Origin: JARRPM01 sp963765545 | GTDB lineage: Bacteria; Pseudomonadota; Gammaproteobacteria; Pseudomonadales; Halieaceae | Direction: 5' to 3' | Assembly (NCBI GenBank): GCA_963765545.1 | Contig: CAVXWW010000004.1 | Location: forward strand, 558,001-622,000 | Length of the DNA stretch: 64,000 nt | Shown: piece by piece, positions 51,374 through 59,616 of the stretch | How positions within the stretch are numbered: position 1 is the stretch's first letter | Layout of the letters: every line of letters begins with the position of its first letter | Translations under genes and position numbers: made by a program | The notes under the pieces: generated by a model | Databases searched by the model: none | Told to the model about the DNA's origin: nothing | The model's input: the letters and a program-made list of their open reading frames with translations, nothing else

Positions 51374-52246
51374 TTACTGGTCCAGCTTGAATACACGAAT
51401 GGCGTTCTCCCGCAGGAACCTGGGCCAGACCTCGTCTCGAAACGGCACATCGGGCATTTCGCTGAAAATCCTGTCCAGCGACAGCCCCATCGGAAAGTAG
51501 CCGGCGTACATCACCTGGTCTGCGCCACGCTTGTTGGCAAAGTTCACAATGTCTTTGGGGTAGTGCCTGGGCGCAAAGGCGCTGGTCATGTAGTGCAGAT
51601 TGGGGTACTTCAGCATCATCTTGCAGGCTAACTCCGTCCAGGGCTCGCAGCCGTGACGCGTGACCACCCGCAACTCAGGGAAAAACCACAGCACCTCGTC
51701 CAGCAGCTCCATTTTCTGGGGGCCAAACGGCACCCGCGGCCCGGGTACCCCCATACAGGGGCAGAAGGGGATGTCGAGCTCCACCAGTTTGCTGTATACC
51801 GGGTACCACTTCTTGTCATTGACCGGTACGGGGGGGCAGATCATGGCAGGAGAGGCAGTTACCGCCTTTATATCGAATTCCTCATGCATGGCGACGATGG
51901 CGCGTACCTCGTCCATGCCGTTGTTCGGGTTGGCCTCATAGGCGCCGAAAAAACGATCCGGGTGGCGGCGCAGTGCCTCGGCGTGGACGTCACTGAATTT
52001 TCCCACCCCGATCATCGCGCGCTCAATACCGTGCTTGTCCATCTGCTGCAGGGTGTAAGTGATATAGTCTGCCTGCTTGCCGGTGTCGGGAATATCCTTG
52101 AACATATACTGTGCCGGCATCTTGAACATCTCATGGCTTTCCTTGTCCATGAGCATGGGTTTAATCCAGTCATAAAAATGGCTGGTGTCATCACCGGGTA
52201 CCGCGAGCATAAGATCGATCACCCCGACATCACTGGGCATGGGCAT
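51374..52246 (-). CDS. Amidohydrolase-family (amidohydrolase_2) protein lacking the HxH motif
   Basis: 290-residue TIM-barrel protein related to decarboxylases such as gamma-resorcylate decarboxylase and ACMSD. In most members an N-terminal DxHxH binds the metal; here the equivalent region reads VIDLMLAVPGDD, without the histidines. The central PVYSKLVELDIPFCPCMGVPGP and the VVTRHGCEPWTELACKMM segment (with the barrel histidine) are preserved. The subfamily with this change is known from actinobacterial and gammaproteobacterial steroid or aromatic gene sets, so the substitution may be regular. Enzymatic role uncertain. Confidence 0.75.
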   Translation of the reverse strand: MPMPSDVGVIDLMLAVPGDDTSHFYDWIKPMLMDKESHEMFKMPAQYMFKDIPDTGKQADYITYTLQQMDKHGIERAMIGVGKFSDVHAEALRRHPDRFFGAYEANPNNGMDEVRAIVAMHEEFDIKAVTASPAMICPPVPVNDKKWYPVYSKLVELDIPFCPCMGVPGPRVPFGPQKMELLDEVLWFFPELRVVTRHGCEPWTELACKMMLKYPNLHYMTSAFAPRHYPKDIVNFANKRGADQVMYAGYFPMGLSLDRIFSEMPDVPFRDEVWPRFLRENAIRVFKLDQ

Positions 52247-52318
52247 AGCGTGTTCCTTGTGCTTTTTATAGTCTAATTTACTTTAGATTATCGTTGTATC
52301 CAGCTGTTTTATATATAT

Positions 52319-53431
52319 TTAAACCTGAAGTATTGGCTGATCATCAATTTCGGCCCGATGGCGCCGCAAGCGCAAATGCAAGGTGTCATCTATTGAGCTG
52401 TAGGTGTTCTGGCCCTCGGTATTAAGCTCCCTGGCAAGCTGGCCGCGCTGGTGCAGATAATTTAGATGGGCGATGCACTCTCCCAGGGCCAGCCCAACCT
52501 GGCTGTCGTCGAGTTCGCGCTTGAACAGCACCGGCAGCAGCTCCATCGCGGTCGGAGTCGCTGCCACGCAGGCCTCCTCCAGTGCCAACAAGTGTTCCTC
52601 GTGGTGCTCGATGAGATGCCGCAGGCGGGCATGCAAGCCATAAAACGGGGCGTTGTGGGCCGGTAAAACCAGGGCGTCTTCCGGCAGGATATCCAGGAAG
52701 CGTTCGTGCGACGCCAGCCATTCCTTGAGCGGGTTCGCCTCGGGCTCGCCCGCCATAACACTCACATTCGAGGTGATCCTGGGAATAACCTGGTCACCTG
52801 AGATCAGTATATTGAGCCCCTCATTATAGAGGCAGGCGTGCTCCGGGCAGTGCCCGCTGCCCACCACGACCCTCCAGCGCCGGCCGTTGATCGCAAGGTG
52901 GGCGCCGTCCACCAGCCGGCGATAGGCCGTCGGCATGGGCTTGATATAGTCACCGAAGCCGCTGAAACGATTGCGGGCATGTTCTATCTGCTGTGCTGAG
53001 TAGCCCGCCTGCTGCAAGTAGCTTGCTGAGTTCCAGCTGAAGTGCTCCGACTGCATTCTGCTGAAGGCCAGCCCGCTCAGGTATTCTGCCTGTGTCATAT
53101 AGAACGGCACCTGCCAGTGCTCACATAACCAGCCGGCCATCCCCGTATGATCGGGATGATAGTGGGTGGACAATACCGCCTTGACAGGCTTATCGCCCAG
53201 TGCGGTCTCAAAGATCTGTTCCCAGATCTTCTGGGTCGGTCCAACCGCGATCCCGGTATCAATTATCCACCAGCCGTCGTCATCCTCCAGCAGGTAGAGG
53301 TTGATATGGTCCAGGGCCATGGGGAGCGGCATGCGCAACCATTGCACGCCGGGCGCGATTTCTCGCACCGTGCCCGACCCTGGTACATCATCAAACAGGT
53401 ATTTCAGGCCCGGGGCGAGACTGCCCGGCAC
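52319..53431 (-). CDS. Metallo-beta-lactamase-fold hydrolase
   Basis: 370-residue MBL-fold enzyme with STHYHPDHTG at residues 88-97 holding the metal ligands H90, H92, D94 and H95, preceded by WWIIDTGI with the first aspartate. The third-strand histidine is in GSGHCPEHACLYN. The C-terminal extension of about 110 residues (from HARLRHLIEHHEEHLLALEEA) resembles the LACTB2/glyoxalase-like and flavorubredoxin-unrelated hydrolases that act on thioesters. GTG start at 53431 directly abuts the bcp stop (TAG). The two genes are in one operon. Confidence 0.88.
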   Translation of the reverse strand: MPGSLAPGLKYLFDDVPGSGTVREIAPGVQWLRMPLPMALDHINLYLLEDDDGWWIIDTGIAVGPTQKIWEQIFETALGDKPVKAVLSTHYHPDHTGMAGWLCEHWQVPFYMTQAEYLSGLAFSRMQSEHFSWNSASYLQQAGYSAQQIEHARNRFSGFGDYIKPMPTAYRRLVDGAHLAINGRRWRVVVGSGHCPEHACLYNEGLNILISGDQVIPRITSNVSVMAGEPEANPLKEWLASHERFLDILPEDALVLPAHNAPFYGLHARLRHLIEHHEEHLLALEEACVAATPTAMELLPVLFKRELDDSQVGLALGECIAHLNYLHQRGQLARELNTEGQNTYSSIDDTLHLRLRRHRAEIDDQPILQV

Positions 53432-53908
53432 CTACAGGCCCAGATCCTTGACCAGGGCTATCACGTCGTCGTGATGCGTCTTGGTTTTGACCTTGTCCAT
53501 AACGTGCTTGAGGCGGCCATCCTTGCCGATAATAAATGTCGAGCGCAGCACACCCATAAACTCGCGGCCCATAAACTTCTTAAGACCCCAGGCGCCATAC
53601 TTCTCGGTAATCGCATGATCCTCATCGGACAGCAGGGTAAAGTTGAGATCCTGCTTTTCTATAAATTTGGCCAGCTTGGCAACCGGATCGGGGCTGACGC
53701 CCAGGACCACGGTGTCCAGCTTTGCCAGCGCCTTTTGACTGTCGCGAATACCACAGGCTTGCACCGTACAGCCGGGTGTCATGGCCTTTGGATAAAAGTA
53801 CAGCGCAACATTCTTCTTGCCCTTGAACTGTTTGAGTGTGACCTTGTTGCCGTCCTGATCCAGCAGCGAGAATGCCGGCGCCATATTACCGACCTTGGGA
53901 AATGCCAT
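53432..53908 (-). CDS. bcp: Peroxiredoxin PrxQ/BCP
   Basis: 158-residue thiol peroxidase that reduces hydrogen peroxide and organic hydroperoxides. The peroxidatic cysteine C47 is in YFYPKAMTPGCTVQACGIRD with a second cysteine C52 five residues on (CxxxxC), the alpha-type PrxQ arrangement. GVSPDPVAKLAKF and LLSDEDHAITEKYG are typical. ATG at 53908 with GGAGCAAACC upstream. Together with the MBL-fold gene and the nudix gene it forms a small redox and repair cluster. Confidence 0.92.
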   Translation of the reverse strand: MAFPKVGNMAPAFSLLDQDGNKVTLKQFKGKKNVALYFYPKAMTPGCTVQACGIRDSQKALAKLDTVVLGVSPDPVAKLAKFIEKQDLNFTLLSDEDHAITEKYGAWGLKKFMGREFMGVLRSTFIIGKDGRLKHVMDKVKTKTHHDDVIALVKDLGL

Positions 53909-53936
53909 GGTTTGCTCCTTGAGTTAATTTACGCCG

Positions 53937-54488
53937 CTAGGTTTGGGGCCGCCGCGGCCGGTGTTTTACGGTGGAGACGCGGATCGGAAAATTCTCCGAC
54001 CTGACGTCGACAAAATATTCCTTGAGGGTTTCATGGACAACGGGGAATGCGATCTCGTCCCACGGTATTTCCTCCTCTGTATAAAGGCCTGTCTCCAGGC
54101 TCTCAGGCCCTACCCCATAGCGGCCGTCATCCAGGTCGCAACGGTAGAACATGTACACCTGGCTGATATAGGGCACATCAAAAACCCGATAAAGCTCGAG
54201 ATTGCTCACGCGGGCCCTGGCTTCCTCCCAGGTTTCACGCGCTGCGCCCTCAGGGGTGGTTTCGCCGTTTTCCATGAAACCCGCCGGGAGTGTCCAGTAG
54301 TTCTTGCGCGGCTCTATTGCACGCTTGCACAGCAGCACCTTGCCTTCGTAGACCGGCAGACAACCGACGATAACCCGTGGATTGGTGTAGTGAATGATTT
54401 CGCAGGTCGTGCAGACGAAGCGTTCGCGGTCATCGCCGACGGGAATCTGCAGGGTGACCGAGCTGCCGCAACTGGAACAGAATTTCAT
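53937..54488 (-). CDS. NUDIX hydrolase with N-terminal zinc ribbon
   Basis: 183-residue protein. An N-terminal zinc ribbon has C4-x2-C7 and C26-x2-C29. The NUDIX box is G70-x5-E76-x7-R84-E85-x-x-E88-E89, with R91 replacing the usual final glycine. This combination resembles the NudC-like nudix proteins that lack the large N-terminal domain, probably acting on NADH-like or ADP-ribose-like dinucleotides. ATG at 54488. It lies 28 bp upstream of bcp on the same strand and is likely in the same transcript. Confidence 0.85.
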   Translation of the reverse strand: MKFCSSCGSSVTLQIPVGDDRERFVCTTCEIIHYTNPRVIVGCLPVYEGKVLLCKRAIEPRKNYWTLPAGFMENGETTPEGAARETWEEARARVSNLELYRVFDVPYISQVYMFYRCDLDDGRYGVGPESLETGLYTEEEIPWDEIAFPVVHETLKEYFVDVRSENFPIRVSTVKHRPRRPQT

Positions 54489-54662
54489 CGCTTGAAGACC
54501 ACAGGGAGTAGTAACCGCACAGTATACGACCTGGCGGCGCGCTGAAAAAGACCAGGCGACTCATAGGCCCGGCCATTAATATGCTCAGTGATACCCGGGT
54601 ACCCGAACCATTGCGCCGCGGTTCGCCGAACTATACCTGACGACTCGCCGCTTATAGCAAGG

Positions 54663-55148
54663 CTACTCACGCGCAGCGAGGCCGTGATAGTTACCGGAAT
54701 AAAACAGCAGGGGGTCGCCCTCTTCCCGCGCCTTCATATCCCTCACCCTGCCCAGGATAATCAGGTGGTCGCCGCCCTCGTGAGTGGCGTGCAGTTCACA
54801 CTCGAAACTCACCAGCGCCTCGCGCACGAGCGGGGCGCCAAATTTCCCCGGGGTGAAATGGTCCGGGTCCAACAGGTGATCCCCCTTTTTTGCGTATCGA
54901 CCCGAGTGCTCGTGGTGCTCAGCGGCCAGAACATTGATCGCGAAATAGCGAGGTCGGGAGAACACATCGTAGACATCCGAGTTATTCTGGAGGCTCCACA
55001 GTACCAGGGGCGGATCCAGTGACACCGATGCAAAGGAGTTCGCAGTCATTCCCAGCGCCTCACCCTTGTCTGTGACCGTACTGATAATGCAAACACCGGT
55101 AGCATAACGCCCCAGGGCATTTCTGAGATCACGACTGTCAATTTCCAT
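54663..55148 (-). CDS. Flavin reductase-like, FMN-binding split-barrel protein
   Basis: 161-residue FMN-binding protein of the flavin reductase family (HpaC/NtaB-like), which passes electrons from NAD(P)H to flavin for a partner monooxygenase. LRNALGRYATGVCIISTV, then MTANSFASVSLDPPLVLWSL, is the family signature, and the ending GDHLIILGRV, PLLFYSGNYHGL is standard. I prefer the ATG at 55148 with GGAAGAAG upstream; ATGs at 55163 and 55166 are possible. A two-component monooxygenase partner is not in the window. Confidence 0.85.
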   Translation of the reverse strand: MEIDSRDLRNALGRYATGVCIISTVTDKGEALGMTANSFASVSLDPPLVLWSLQNNSDVYDVFSRPRYFAINVLAAEHHEHSGRYAKKGDHLLDPDHFTPGKFGAPLVREALVSFECELHATHEGGDHLIILGRVRDMKAREEGDPLLFYSGNYHGLAARE

Positions 55149-55249
55149 TGTGTCTTCTTCCATCATCCTGCCTTATATAATTGTAGGGTTCCTGCTCAGG
55201 CTGTTGCTATTCCACCGCGCCCGGTTTGCCCGTGCATCCCCCGTTCAGG

Positions 55250-55732
55250 TTATTTCGCAGCGGGTTCGTCCCAGCGTGCGGCCCTTTGTTTGTCCTTGCT
55301 CCTGGTCTCTACCCACTGTCCACCCCGGGGTCCCTGCTCCTTTTTCCAGAAGGGAGCCTCGTTCTTCAGGTAGTCCATGATAAATTCGCAAGCACTGAAA
55401 GCCGCCTCTCGATGTGCGGACGTCACACCTACCCAGACGATTTGGTCTCCGACGTCCAGCCGGCCTACCCTGTGTACCACCGAGGCCGCCAGCAGTGGCC
55501 AGCGGGCGGAGGCCCGTTCCAGAATATTGGCTATGCTGTTTTCAGTCATCCCGGGGTAGTGCTCGAGAGTCATGCTGTCCACGGGTCGATCGGCGCTGCT
55601 TCCCCGAACATGACCGGTAAAGGTCACCACGGCTCCCTCCGCCAGGGTTCCGGTCAGCAGTTGCTGTTGCAGAGCCGCCATATCAAAATCGGCTTCCTGC
55701 ACACTGACTGTTAACCGGGGACTGTCGTTCAT
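55250..55732 (-). CDS. moaE: Molybdopterin synthase catalytic subunit MoaE
   Basis: 160-residue large subunit of molybdopterin synthase, which adds the dithiolene sulfurs to precursor Z (cPMP). FTGHVRGSSADRPVDSMTLEHYPGM, VHRVGRLDVGD and VGVTSAHREAAFSACEFIMDYLKNEAPFWKKE, broken into overlapping parts here, are the conserved MoaE core with its catalytic lysines. Located 1 bp from moaD and after moaC, in the standard order moaC-moaD-moaE. moaA and moaB are not in the window, so they lie elsewhere. Confidence 0.93.
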   Translation of the reverse strand: MNDSPRLTVSVQEADFDMAALQQQLLTGTLAEGAVVTFTGHVRGSSADRPVDSMTLEHYPGMTENSIANILERASARWPLLAASVVHRVGRLDVGDQIVWVGVTSAHREAAFSACEFIMDYLKNEAPFWKKEQGPRGGQWVETRSKDKQRAARWDEPAAK

Positions 55733-55733
55733 C

Positions 55734-55988
55734 TCAGCCGCCCGTTACAGGCGGGAAGAACGCTACTTCATCGCCATCGTGCAGAGCCACATTGCCGTTC
55801 ACAACCGCCTGGTTGATTGCGCGGATGATGTTGGCGCCATTCAGTATTTCCTGCCAGCGCGGTCCACCGGAAAGGCACAACTGCGCTTGCAGGCTGTCGA
55901 GATCCGCAACGGCGGCGTCCCAGGGTAACTCAAGCCCGGCACAATCGAGTTCTTCTTTGATCCTGGCGAAAAAAAGCACTTTCAGCAT
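55734..55988 (-). CDS. moaD: Molybdopterin synthase sulfur carrier subunit MoaD
   Basis: 84-residue ubiquitin-like protein whose C-terminal Gly-Gly thiocarboxylate donates sulfur. The sequence ends VAFFPPVTGG, the expected MoaD C-terminus, and begins MLKVLFFARIKEEL. It overlaps the end of moaC by 7 nt and is followed by moaE 1 bp away, consistent with coupled translation of the synthase subunits. Confidence 0.92.
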   Translation of the reverse strand: MLKVLFFARIKEELDCAGLELPWDAAVADLDSLQAQLCLSGGPRWQEILNGANIIRAINQAVVNGNVALHDGDEVAFFPPVTGG

Positions 55989-56479
55989 TGCTTGCCCTCC
56001 CCCGGGGAGCGTTCCCAGTCGGCCGATTTACCACCGGTTTTGGACAACAAGCGCACATCGCGAATCTCCATCTCCCGGTCGACAGCCTTGCACATGTCAT
56101 AGATGGTAAGCGCGGCAACCGACACGGCGGTGAGCGCTTCCATTTCCACCCCGGTTTGACCCGACACCTTGCACCGGGCCTCGATATGCACACAACAGGC
56201 TTCCGGGTTCGTTTGAAAGTCAACAGCGATCGAGGTCAGCATCAACGGATGGCAAAGTGGAATCAGGTCGGAGCACTTCTTCGCGGCCTGAATACCGGCT
56301 ATCCGCGCGACCGCCAGTACATCGCCTTTCTTGTGGCCACCCTGCTCCAGCAATGCCAGCGTGCCCGGCGCCATGCCGATAGTACCGCCCGCCACTGCCA
56401 TACGTTCAGTCACCTCCTTGGCGCCGACATCTACCATCCTGGCGGCACCAGTTTCGTCGATATGGGTAAGGCTGGCCAT
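55982..56479 (-). CDS. moaC: Cyclic pyranopterin monophosphate synthase MoaC
   Basis: 165-residue enzyme of the second step of molybdenum cofactor synthesis (with MoaA) forming cPMP. MoaC hallmarks are MVDVGAKEVTERMAVAGGTI, KKGDVLAVARIAGIQAAKK, SDLIPLCHPLMLTSI and GVEMEALTAVSVAALTIYDMCKAVD. ATG at 56479. It is the first gene of moaC-moaD-moaE and diverges from the LLM oxidoreductase, leaving 169 bp between the starts. Confidence 0.95.
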   Translation of the reverse strand: MASLTHIDETGAARMVDVGAKEVTERMAVAGGTIGMAPGTLALLEQGGHKKGDVLAVARIAGIQAAKKCSDLIPLCHPLMLTSIAVDFQTNPEACCVHIEARCKVSGQTGVEMEALTAVSVAALTIYDMCKAVDREMEIRDVRLLSKTGGKSADWERSPGEGKQC

Positions 56480-56648
56480 GTTTCACTCCGATAAAGCTGC
56501 GGGCTTTGAGGCGCATGAGTCTATCCAATGGCGCGTCAAATTGACAATCGGATTGACCGCGAAAGTCAGCGAAGATGGCCGCTCAACCACGTTTGCCCCG
56601 CGGCCAGCTTGTCGTAAAGTGGTTGCTGTATTGGAAAGGAGTGATCAC

Positions 56649-57662
56649 ATGGCAAAACTTTCGTTGGGACTGCAACTGGGCTACTGGGGCGCCTTGCCCC
56701 CGGGCAATCATGTCGAGCTGGCACAGGAAGCCGAACGACTGGGTTTTGACTCGGTCTGGACCGCGGAGTCTTATGGTAATGACTGCTTTACGCCACTGGC
56801 GTGGATAGGCGCCCAGACCTCAAAAATCCGCCTGGGCACGTCGGTTGCGCAGCTGTCTGCCCGCACACCGGCAGCCTGCGCCATGGCTGCCATGGCGATG
56901 GATCATCTTTCGGGCGGGCGCATGATTCTGGGGCTTGGCGTGTCGGGGCCGCAGGTGGTGGAAGGCTGGTATGGCCAGCCCTATACCAAGCCCCTGACGC
57001 GCACCCGGGAATATGTGGATATCGTTCGCAAGGTTTTGGCCCGCAAGGAGCCCGTCACCAGCGACAGCGAATTTTATCCCCTGCCTTATCAGGGACCGGG
57101 GTCCTGGGGCATGGGCAAGCCGATCAAGAGCATAACCCACCCGCTGCGAGCAGACCTGCCGATATTTATCGGTGCCGAGGGCCCCAAAAATGTTGCCCAG
57201 ACTGCGCAGATAGCCGACGGGTGGCTGCCGCTGTACTACTCGCCCTACCGACAGGAGGTGTATGCCGATCAACTGGTGGGGGCAAAAGAAGATTTTGAAA
57301 TTGCTGCCCTGGCACTGGTCAATGTGAATGATGACCTCTCCCAGGCGCTCTACCCGGTAAAGGCCATGCTGGGCTTTTATATAGGCGGTATGGGTGCCAG
57401 CAAACGCAACTTCCACAAGGAGCTGATGGGGCGCATGGGCTTTGCCGACGAGGCGGAAGAAATCCAGCGCCTGTTCCTGGAGGGTAAAAGGGACGAGGCC
57501 ATAGCCGCGGTGCCCGACCAGTTCGCCGACGAGATCTCCCTTTCCGGACCACCCGACCGTATCAGGGAACGCCTCAAGGACTGGGAAAATTCGCCCGTCA
57601 CTACTCTGCTCATACACGGCGATGTCACTTTACTGCGGGATATGGCACAGTGGGTTCTGTGA
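56649..57662 (+). CDS. LLM-class (luciferase-like) oxidoreductase
   Basis: 337-residue TIM-barrel enzyme of the luciferase-like monooxygenase family, in the group usually labelled F420-dependent. GLQLGYWGALPPGNHVELAQEAERLGFDSVWTAES is the N-terminal signature, followed by LGTSVAQLSARTPAACAMAAMAMDHLSGGRMILGLGVSGPQVVEGWYG, seen here only by its parts. A strong AGGAG precedes the ATG. No F420 synthesis gene is visible nearby, so it could instead use FMN. It precedes the truncated MFS gene and likely begins a catabolic gene set. Confidence 0.85.
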   Translation: MAKLSLGLQLGYWGALPPGNHVELAQEAERLGFDSVWTAESYGNDCFTPLAWIGAQTSKIRLGTSVAQLSARTPAACAMAAMAMDHLSGGRMILGLGVSGPQVVEGWYGQPYTKPLTRTREYVDIVRKVLARKEPVTSDSEFYPLPYQGPGSWGMGKPIKSITHPLRADLPIFIGAEGPKNVAQTAQIADGWLPLYYSPYRQEVYADQLVGAKEDFEIAALALVNVNDDLSQALYPVKAMLGFYIGGMGASKRNFHKELMGRMGFADEAEEIQRLFLEGKRDEAIAAVPDQFADEISLSGPPDRIRERLKDWENSPVTTLLIHGDVTLLRDMAQWVL

Positions 57663-57712
57663 TCCCGTAACTTTGGCGGGTGACAGAAAAACAATAAGAC
57701 GGAATTCGCCGC

Positions 57713-58042
57713 ATGGCACAGTACAGCGCGACTGGCACACCGGATTTTTCACCCGGCTATAAACGCTTCGCCCTGGTCATGCTGACTGCGGTATACGCTC
57801 TCAACTTTATCGACCGGCAGATCCTGGTCATCCTGCAGGAACCCATCAAGGCGGAGATGGGCCTCAGTGATGCGCAACTGGGTCTGCTGAGTGGCTTTGC
57901 CTTTGCCGTAATTTATGTCACCGCCGGCATACCCATCGCCTACTGGGCGGACCGGGGCAACCGGCGCAACGTGATATCGCTGGCGATCGCAATGTTTGCC
58001 ATGGCCGCGAAACACTTGCCGGCAGACCTGGCGAAACGCTAA
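57713..58042 (+). pseudogene. Truncated MFS transporter
   Basis: 109 codons: RFALVMLTAVYALNFIDRQILVILQEPIKAEMGLSDAQLGLLSG and FAFAVIYVTAGIPIAYWADRGNRRNVI form the first three helices of a 430-residue major facilitator (the group with the NFIDRQIL motif). After ISLAIAMFAMAA the reading changes to KHLPADLAKR and stops, so nine helices are missing. It is the left-hand remnant of a deleted transporter. The next gene, intact, belongs to a different MFS branch. Confidence 0.75.
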
Positions 58043-58091
58043 AGCACCGTGAGCGATGGCCTGGAAGACTTTATAAAACGGATATCAATAC

Positions 58092-59519
58092 ATGCAGGCA
58101 ACTAGTGCCAGGCGCAGGCTTCTTTACGCTTCCGGTGTCGTCAACTATGCCCTTAAGGACGCGGCCTTTGGTGCCTTCGTCCTGTTCTACTACAAGCAGG
58201 TGCTGGGACTCAGCGGCACCCTGACCGGGCTCGCTATTGCTCTGTCCATTGTCTGGGATGCGATCTCGGACCCACTGGTTGGCGCCTGGTCCGACAAACT
58301 TCGCTCACGCTGGGGCCGCAGGCACCCGCTGATGGTTGCCTCTGTATTGCCACTGGCACTGAGTTTTGTCGCCATGTTCTGGCCCCCCGAGATGGCACAG
58401 GCCAGCCAGATGTCACTGTTCTACTGGCTGCTCGGGAGTGTGCTGCTGCTGCGCACCGCCCTGACTTTTTTTATGGTGCCCTATCTTGCACTGGGCGCTG
58501 AGATATCGACGGATTATCACGAGCGCACCCGCCTTGCCAGCGCCCGCACCAACCTGGGTTGGTTTATCGGCGTGCTGGTACCAGCGATTTCGCTGGCCTT
58601 GATTTTTACGTCGCAGGACGGGGTGGATGGCCGTTTTATCAGTGAGCACTATCACGCTTACGGGCTGCTGTGCGCGGTGGGTGTGATCGCGGCCAGTCTG
58701 GTCTGCATCTGGAGTACCAAAGCCTACATCCCTACCCTGCCCCAGGGCAGCAGTACCCCTGGTGCAGGTATGTTGCGGGATATCGCCGGCACCTTTCGCA
58801 ATCGCAATTTTCGACTGGTGGTGATTCTCGAAACCGTGCTTGGCGGCATGGGCGGTATTATCAGTACCCTGCTGATGGTGACTTACACCTATTTCTGGGA
58901 ACTGGATACCGTTGCAATATCGGTGCTGTTCGCAGGACCGCCATTGCTGGCGGTATTGTTGGTGACGACCAGTTCCCGTTTCATCAACCAGCGCCTGGAA
59001 AAGCAGCAGATGCTCCGCCTCAGCTGCGTGCTGGGCGCGCTGAACCTGCTGTGGCTGACACCACTCAAGCTGCTGGGCTGGCTGCCGGATAGTGGCAATC
59101 TGGTATTTGCGCTGATATTCATCAATTACAGCCTGAATACGACCTTTAGTATTGTGCGTACAATATCGAACCACGCCCTGCTGGCGGATATCGCGGATGA
59201 GCAGGACCTTGCTACCGGCCAGCGTCAGGAGGGCGTCATGTTTGCCGCGGCATTCTTTGCCGCAAAATTTATCAGCGGCTTCGGCTACCTGGTCGGCGGG
59301 CCATTTCTTGACCTGATAGGACTGGAGACGGGTATGCAGCCCGGAGAGGCCCCGCGCAGCGTCATTGTTGGCCTGGGCCTGATTATGGGGCCGGGGCTTG
59401 CAGTGATGCTCGCCATACCCGCCTGGGTGGCGTTCAAAATTGATCTCAACATGAACAGCCAGCTCGAGACCCAGCGCGCGCTCAAGGCGCGCGAGCCTGT
59501 CCGGGTCAGCGACCCCTGA
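58092..59519 (+). CDS. MFS transporter of the GPH (MelB-like) cation symporter family
   Basis: 475-residue inner-membrane carrier with about 12 hydrophobic segments. The MFS_2/GPH signature is in SIVWDAISDPLVGAWSDKLRSRWGRRHP, with the Asp residues used for cation coupling in MelB. The C-terminal half has ISNHALLADIADEQDLATGQRQEGVMFAA, typical of glycoside/pentoside/hexuronide carriers annotated for many marine isolates. Likely imports a sugar- or steroid-like substrate for the neighbouring catabolic genes. ATG at 58092. The short gap after the truncated MFS gene marks the deletion scar. Confidence 0.88.
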   Translation: MQATSARRRLLYASGVVNYALKDAAFGAFVLFYYKQVLGLSGTLTGLAIALSIVWDAISDPLVGAWSDKLRSRWGRRHPLMVASVLPLALSFVAMFWPPEMAQASQMSLFYWLLGSVLLLRTALTFFMVPYLALGAEISTDYHERTRLASARTNLGWFIGVLVPAISLALIFTSQDGVDGRFISEHYHAYGLLCAVGVIAASLVCIWSTKAYIPTLPQGSSTPGAGMLRDIAGTFRNRNFRLVVILETVLGGMGGIISTLLMVTYTYFWELDTVAISVLFAGPPLLAVLLVTTSSRFINQRLEKQQMLRLSCVLGALNLLWLTPLKLLGWLPDSGNLVFALIFINYSLNTTFSIVRTISNHALLADIADEQDLATGQRQEGVMFAAAFFAAKFISGFGYLVGGPFLDLIGLETGMQPGEAPRSVIVGLGLIMGPGLAVMLAIPAWVAFKIDLNMNSQLETQRALKAREPVRVSDP

Positions 59520-59616
59520 GCAGGGCAACAAGGATAGTGGCGCCGGTACCGGGCAGGTTATATGATTGCATCCATTCAAATATCGAGCCCCGGGGCCCCC
59601 GCTACAAGAGAATCCA

